Source of the DNA: G023898405 sp964368985
Lineage (GTDB): Bacteria > Myxococcota > UBA727 > JABDBI01
Direction: 5' to 3'
Length of the DNA: 15,493 nucleotides
NCBI GenBank assembly: GCA_964368985.1
Contig: CAYJDW010000063.1
Location: forward strand, 1-15,493
Made by a program: the position numbers and the translations under genes. Positions within the stretch are counted from its first letter, which is position 1. Each line of letters opens with the position of its first letter. The notes under the pieces were generated by a model. The model did not search any database, was not told the DNA's origin, and saw only the letters and a program-made list of their open reading frames with translations. Shown one piece after another: positions 14,437 to 15,493 of the stretch.

Positions 14437-15483
14437 ATGTTTAGTTGTGCTGAATATATTTGGCTGGATGGTGCGAAACCGACCAATAAACTAAGAAGCA
14501 AAACCAAAATTGTGAGCATTGATGGCCCTGCTATGTTGAGTGATTTTCCTGATTGGAATTTCGATGGTTCATCAACTTATCAAGCTTCGGGCGACAAATC
14601 CGATTTGGTACTAAAGCCCGTTACTTTTGTGGACGATCCGATTCGAGGCCCTGGTCATCATTTGGTTATGTGCGAAGTTTTTAATATCGCTGGTGAGCCT
14701 GTGGCTTCCAATACCCGGGCGCGACTAAGACAGCTCTCGAGCGACAGCGCCGATCTTGATCCTTGGATTGGTTTTGAGCAAGAATACACGCTATTTTACG
14801 AAGGCCGCCCCTTAGGCTGGCCGGAAACTGGATTTCCTGAGCCTCAAGGTCCCTATTATTGCGGCGTGGGTACTGGCCGCGTGCATGGCCGTCAAATCGT
14901 TGAAGAGCATATGTCGTTATGTCTCGATGCCGGTTTGATGTTTTTTGGTATCAATGCGGAAGTAATGCCTTCGCAATGGGAATTTCAAATTGGTCATCGC
15001 GGTTTTAGCGAAGAAAAAGCCGACCCATTGACGTGCGCTGATCATTTATGGATCGGACGCTGGTTACTGCATCGCGTGGCCGAAGAGCATGGTGTCGTCG
15101 TGAGTCTTGATAATAAACCCGTGAAAGGCGATTGGAATGGCGCCGGCGCGCATACCAATTTTTCGACTAAATCCATGCGCGATCCAAAAACCGGATTAGC
15201 AACCATTGAAAGCTTCATTACGAGCCTCAAAGCCCGTCACCAAAAACATATTAGCAATTATGGCGCCGGCATTGCCGAGCGCCTCACCGGTCACCACGAA
15301 ACCTGCGATATCAACACTTTTAGAGCAGGCCCCAACGACCGCGGCGCCTCCATAAGAATCCCAAACAACGTGGCAGAGCTAAAATGCGGCTACATCGAAG
15401 ACCGCCGCCCGGGCGCGAATTGCGACCCTTATGTGGTAGCAGCATTGTTGATTGAAGCGATGCTTGAGTCGGGGGCGCGCTAA
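14437..15483 (+). CDS. glnII: Glutamine synthetase type II (eukaryotic-like GSII)
   Basis: ATP-dependent synthesis of glutamine from glutamate and ammonia in the cytoplasm. 348 residues, the length of GSII and much shorter than GSI-type GlnA (about 470). Family motifs in order: WLDG near the N-terminus, WNFDGSSTYQA, FEQEYTLF, GPYYCGVG, GINAEVMPSQWEFQIG, NGAGAHTNFST, RLTGHHET, NDRGASIRIP and EDRRPGANCDPY. These include the metal-binding Glu and His residues. GSII lacks the Tyr that GlnE adenylylates, so control is expected at transcription or by feedback. AGGGAG at 14423-14428 is a strong Shine-Dalgarno 8 nt before the ATG. It begins 21 nt after the preceding gene, so it may be read from the fad operon. 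GSII occurs in eukaryotes, rhizobia, actinomycetes and scattered other bacteria. Confidence 0.95.
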   Translation: MFSCAEYIWLDGAKPTNKLRSKTKIVSIDGPAMLSDFPDWNFDGSSTYQASGDKSDLVLKPVTFVDDPIRGPGHHLVMCEVFNIAGEPVASNTRARLRQLSSDSADLDPWIGFEQEYTLFYEGRPLGWPETGFPEPQGPYYCGVGTGRVHGRQIVEEHMSLCLDAGLMFFGINAEVMPSQWEFQIGHRGFSEEKADPLTCADHLWIGRWLLHRVAEEHGVVVSLDNKPVKGDWNGAGAHTNFSTKSMRDPKTGLATIESFITSLKARHQKHISNYGAGIAERLTGHHETCDINTFRAGPNDRGASIRIPNNVAELKCGYIEDRRPGANCDPYVVAALLIEAMLESGAR

Positions 15484-15493
15484 GGGGCTTTTT

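Noticed and set aside
15470..15493. Terminator after glnII (GGGGC then TTTTT at the window end)
   Set aside because: The GGGGC copies are direct, not inverted, and the window ends there, so no stem can be shown.

Overview
The window looks like chromosomal sequence from a Gram-negative, proteobacterium-like organism. Support comes from two probable lipoproteins, a proton-translocating transhydrogenase with a split alpha subunit, a proteobacterial-type glutathione synthetase, a PilZ protein and a eukaryotic-type glutamine synthetase (GSII). I cannot name the lineage; a deep-branching group such as Bdellovibrionota or a relative is only a guess. No rRNA, tRNA, phage gene, transposase or CRISPR array was seen.

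Layout. 1-112 may hold the tail of a plus-strand gene. 113-700 (minus) is a probable lipoprotein with bactofilin-like beta repeats, preceded by a perfect 12-bp inverted repeat. 860-1885 (plus) is a probable lipoprotein of the ChaN/Tiki/TraB superfamily. 2033-5075 is a pntAA-pntAB-pntB operon, split after its first gene by a 150-bp REP/MITE-like element and followed by a perfect 23-bp-stem palindrome. 5214-6152 is gshB and 6212-6613 a PilZ protein. A second copy of the REP/MITE-like element and a bidirectional terminator separate these from a minus-strand gene (6885-7730) for an unrecognised protein with two helix-turn-helix-like segments.

Divergent from that gene, and separated from it by a short region with an operator-like palindrome, a tightly packed plus-strand run fills 7986-15483. 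In order it holds a FadN-type 3-hydroxyacyl-CoA dehydrogenase/enoyl-CoA hydratase, a thiolase, a flavin oxidoreductase-rhodanese fusion, a protein of two fused DsbA/HCCA-isomerase domains, and GSII.

How the genes may work together: FadN and the thiolase supply hydratase, dehydrogenase and thiolysis steps of beta-oxidation. The next two proteins belong to thiol/CoA/glutathione redox families, and the transhydrogenase and GshB upstream supply NADPH and glutathione. The most unusual feature is the oxidoreductase-rhodanese fusion, which lacks both expected catalytic cysteines and the usual FAD-site Asp but sits in an intact operon. It is followed by the isomerase fusion, whose two halves carry different catalytic-position residues (Cys and Ser). 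Together with the linked GSII gene, this is the best candidate here for something undescribed.
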